Shown here piece after piece: positions 22,244 through 22,388 of a DNA stretch of 22,388 nt; the first letter of the stretch is position 1, and each line of letters begins with the position of its first letter. The DNA lies in assembly GCA_035292605.1 (NCBI GenBank), contig DATDPT010000199.1, positions 1 through 22,388 of the forward strand. The letters are read 5' to 3'. The stretch is from JALYNX01 sp035292605 (lineage in GTDB: Bacteria; Actinomycetota; Acidimicrobiia; Spongiisociales; ZC4RG35). A program made the position numbers and the translations under genes. The notes below the pieces were generated by a model. That model did not search any database, was not told the origin of the DNA, and worked only from the letters and a program-made list of their open reading frames with translations.

Positions 22244-22257
22244 GACAATCGTTTGCA
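22244..22257. promoter_or_regulatory. LacI-type operator, copy 6
   Basis: GACAATCGTTTGCA matches 13/14 of the consensus. It lies 32 bp from the pseudogene ATG and 34 bp from the divergent oxidoreductase ATG, so it can serve both. Confidence 0.75.
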
Positions 22258-22291
22258 TAGTGTGACGGAGTCGCCAAGGAGTGGTTGAGGC

Positions 22292-22388
22292 ATGACGGGC
22301 GGAGAGCAGTTCGACGTAGTAGTGGCTGGGGCCGGCCACAACAGCCTGGTGGCGGCGGCCTACCTGTCGAAGGCGGGTCTGCGCTGTC
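22292..22388 (+). CDS. Phytoene desaturase-like FAD/NAD(P) oxidoreductase, partial
   Basis: The ATG at 22292 follows AAGGAG by ten bases and opens 32 codons before the window ends. Residues 8-30 form the FAD-binding beta-alpha-beta unit: VVVAGAGHNSLVAAAYLSKA. The GAGHN(S/A)L variant with an alanine-rich helix is typical of the phytoene-dehydrogenase-like / PYROXD2 group of about 500 residues. It lies under operator copy 6, so it is probably a further redox step of the LacI-controlled pathway. The catalytic part is outside the window. Confidence 0.8.
   Translation, partial: MTGGEQFDVVVAGAGHNSLVAAAYLSKAGLRC

Noticed and set aside
1..22388. CRISPR arrays, tRNA or rRNA genes, insertion sequences
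   Set aside because: I saw no regularly spaced repeats, no RNA gene signatures, no transposase text and no terminal inverted repeats.

Overview
The window is GC-rich DNA (roughly mid-60s percent GC by eye) from what looks like an actinobacterium. Supporting signs are a luciferase-like F420-type oxidoreductase, frequent GTG and TTG starts, probable leaderless starts, dense 4-bp gene overlaps, and a lipoprotein with a long Thr/Gly/Asp linker of the kind common in Acidimicrobiia. The class-level guess is inference; no rRNA or tRNA is present to confirm it.

Layout. (1) 1-533: minus-strand pair of an XRE-type HTH protein and a partial nucleotidyltransferase, toxin-antitoxin-like. (2) 534-1647: sparse, with a small zinc-ribbon gene, a doubtful small membrane ORF and a possible transporter remnant. 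(3) 1648-3616, plus: 3-hydroxyisobutyrate-dehydrogenase-type reductase, cupin, and fumarylacetoacetase/hydratase-type enzyme, all overlapping. (4) 6860-3613, minus: ACMSD-like amidohydrolase and an orphan molybdopterin hydroxylase large subunit. (5) 10935-6980, minus: LVIVD beta-propeller protein, alpha/beta hydrolase, EamA transporter and a carboxymuconolactone-decarboxylase-type protein. (6) 11047-12075, plus: a LacI-family regulator. (7) 16518-12084, minus: LLM oxidoreductase, DUF993 protein, second hydroxyisobutyrate-type dehydrogenase and MFS transporter. (8) 16676-21506, plus: a complete branched-chain-amino-acid-type (HAAT) ABC importer. (9) 22211-21503, minus: a gutted CocE/NonD hydrolase pseudogene. 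(10) From 22292, plus: start of a phytoene-desaturase-like FAD oxidoreductase.

The main discovery is a private regulon. Six copies of a LacI-type near-palindrome, TRCAATCGTTTGYA, occur in this window. Every one lies in a promoter region or abuts a start codon, and they cover the divergent and operon starts at 6860, 10935/11047, 14203, 16518, 16676 and 22211/22292. One lies beside the lacI gene itself. This ties about 15 kb of scattered operons into one substrate-induced catabolic unit: an ABC importer, an F420-type oxidoreductase, a molybdenum hydroxylase, a C-C or ester hydrolase, amidohydrolase, aldolase-like DUF993, dehydrogenases and two further transporters. The substrate is not readable from the sequence; the mix suggests an aromatic, heteroaromatic or unusual organic acid.

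There are also several lesions or odd starts: two large deletions in the CocE gene, a pair of compensating frameshifts in the LVIVD gene, and two genes (LivG-like and CMD-like) whose homology begins upstream of any ATG, GTG or TTG.
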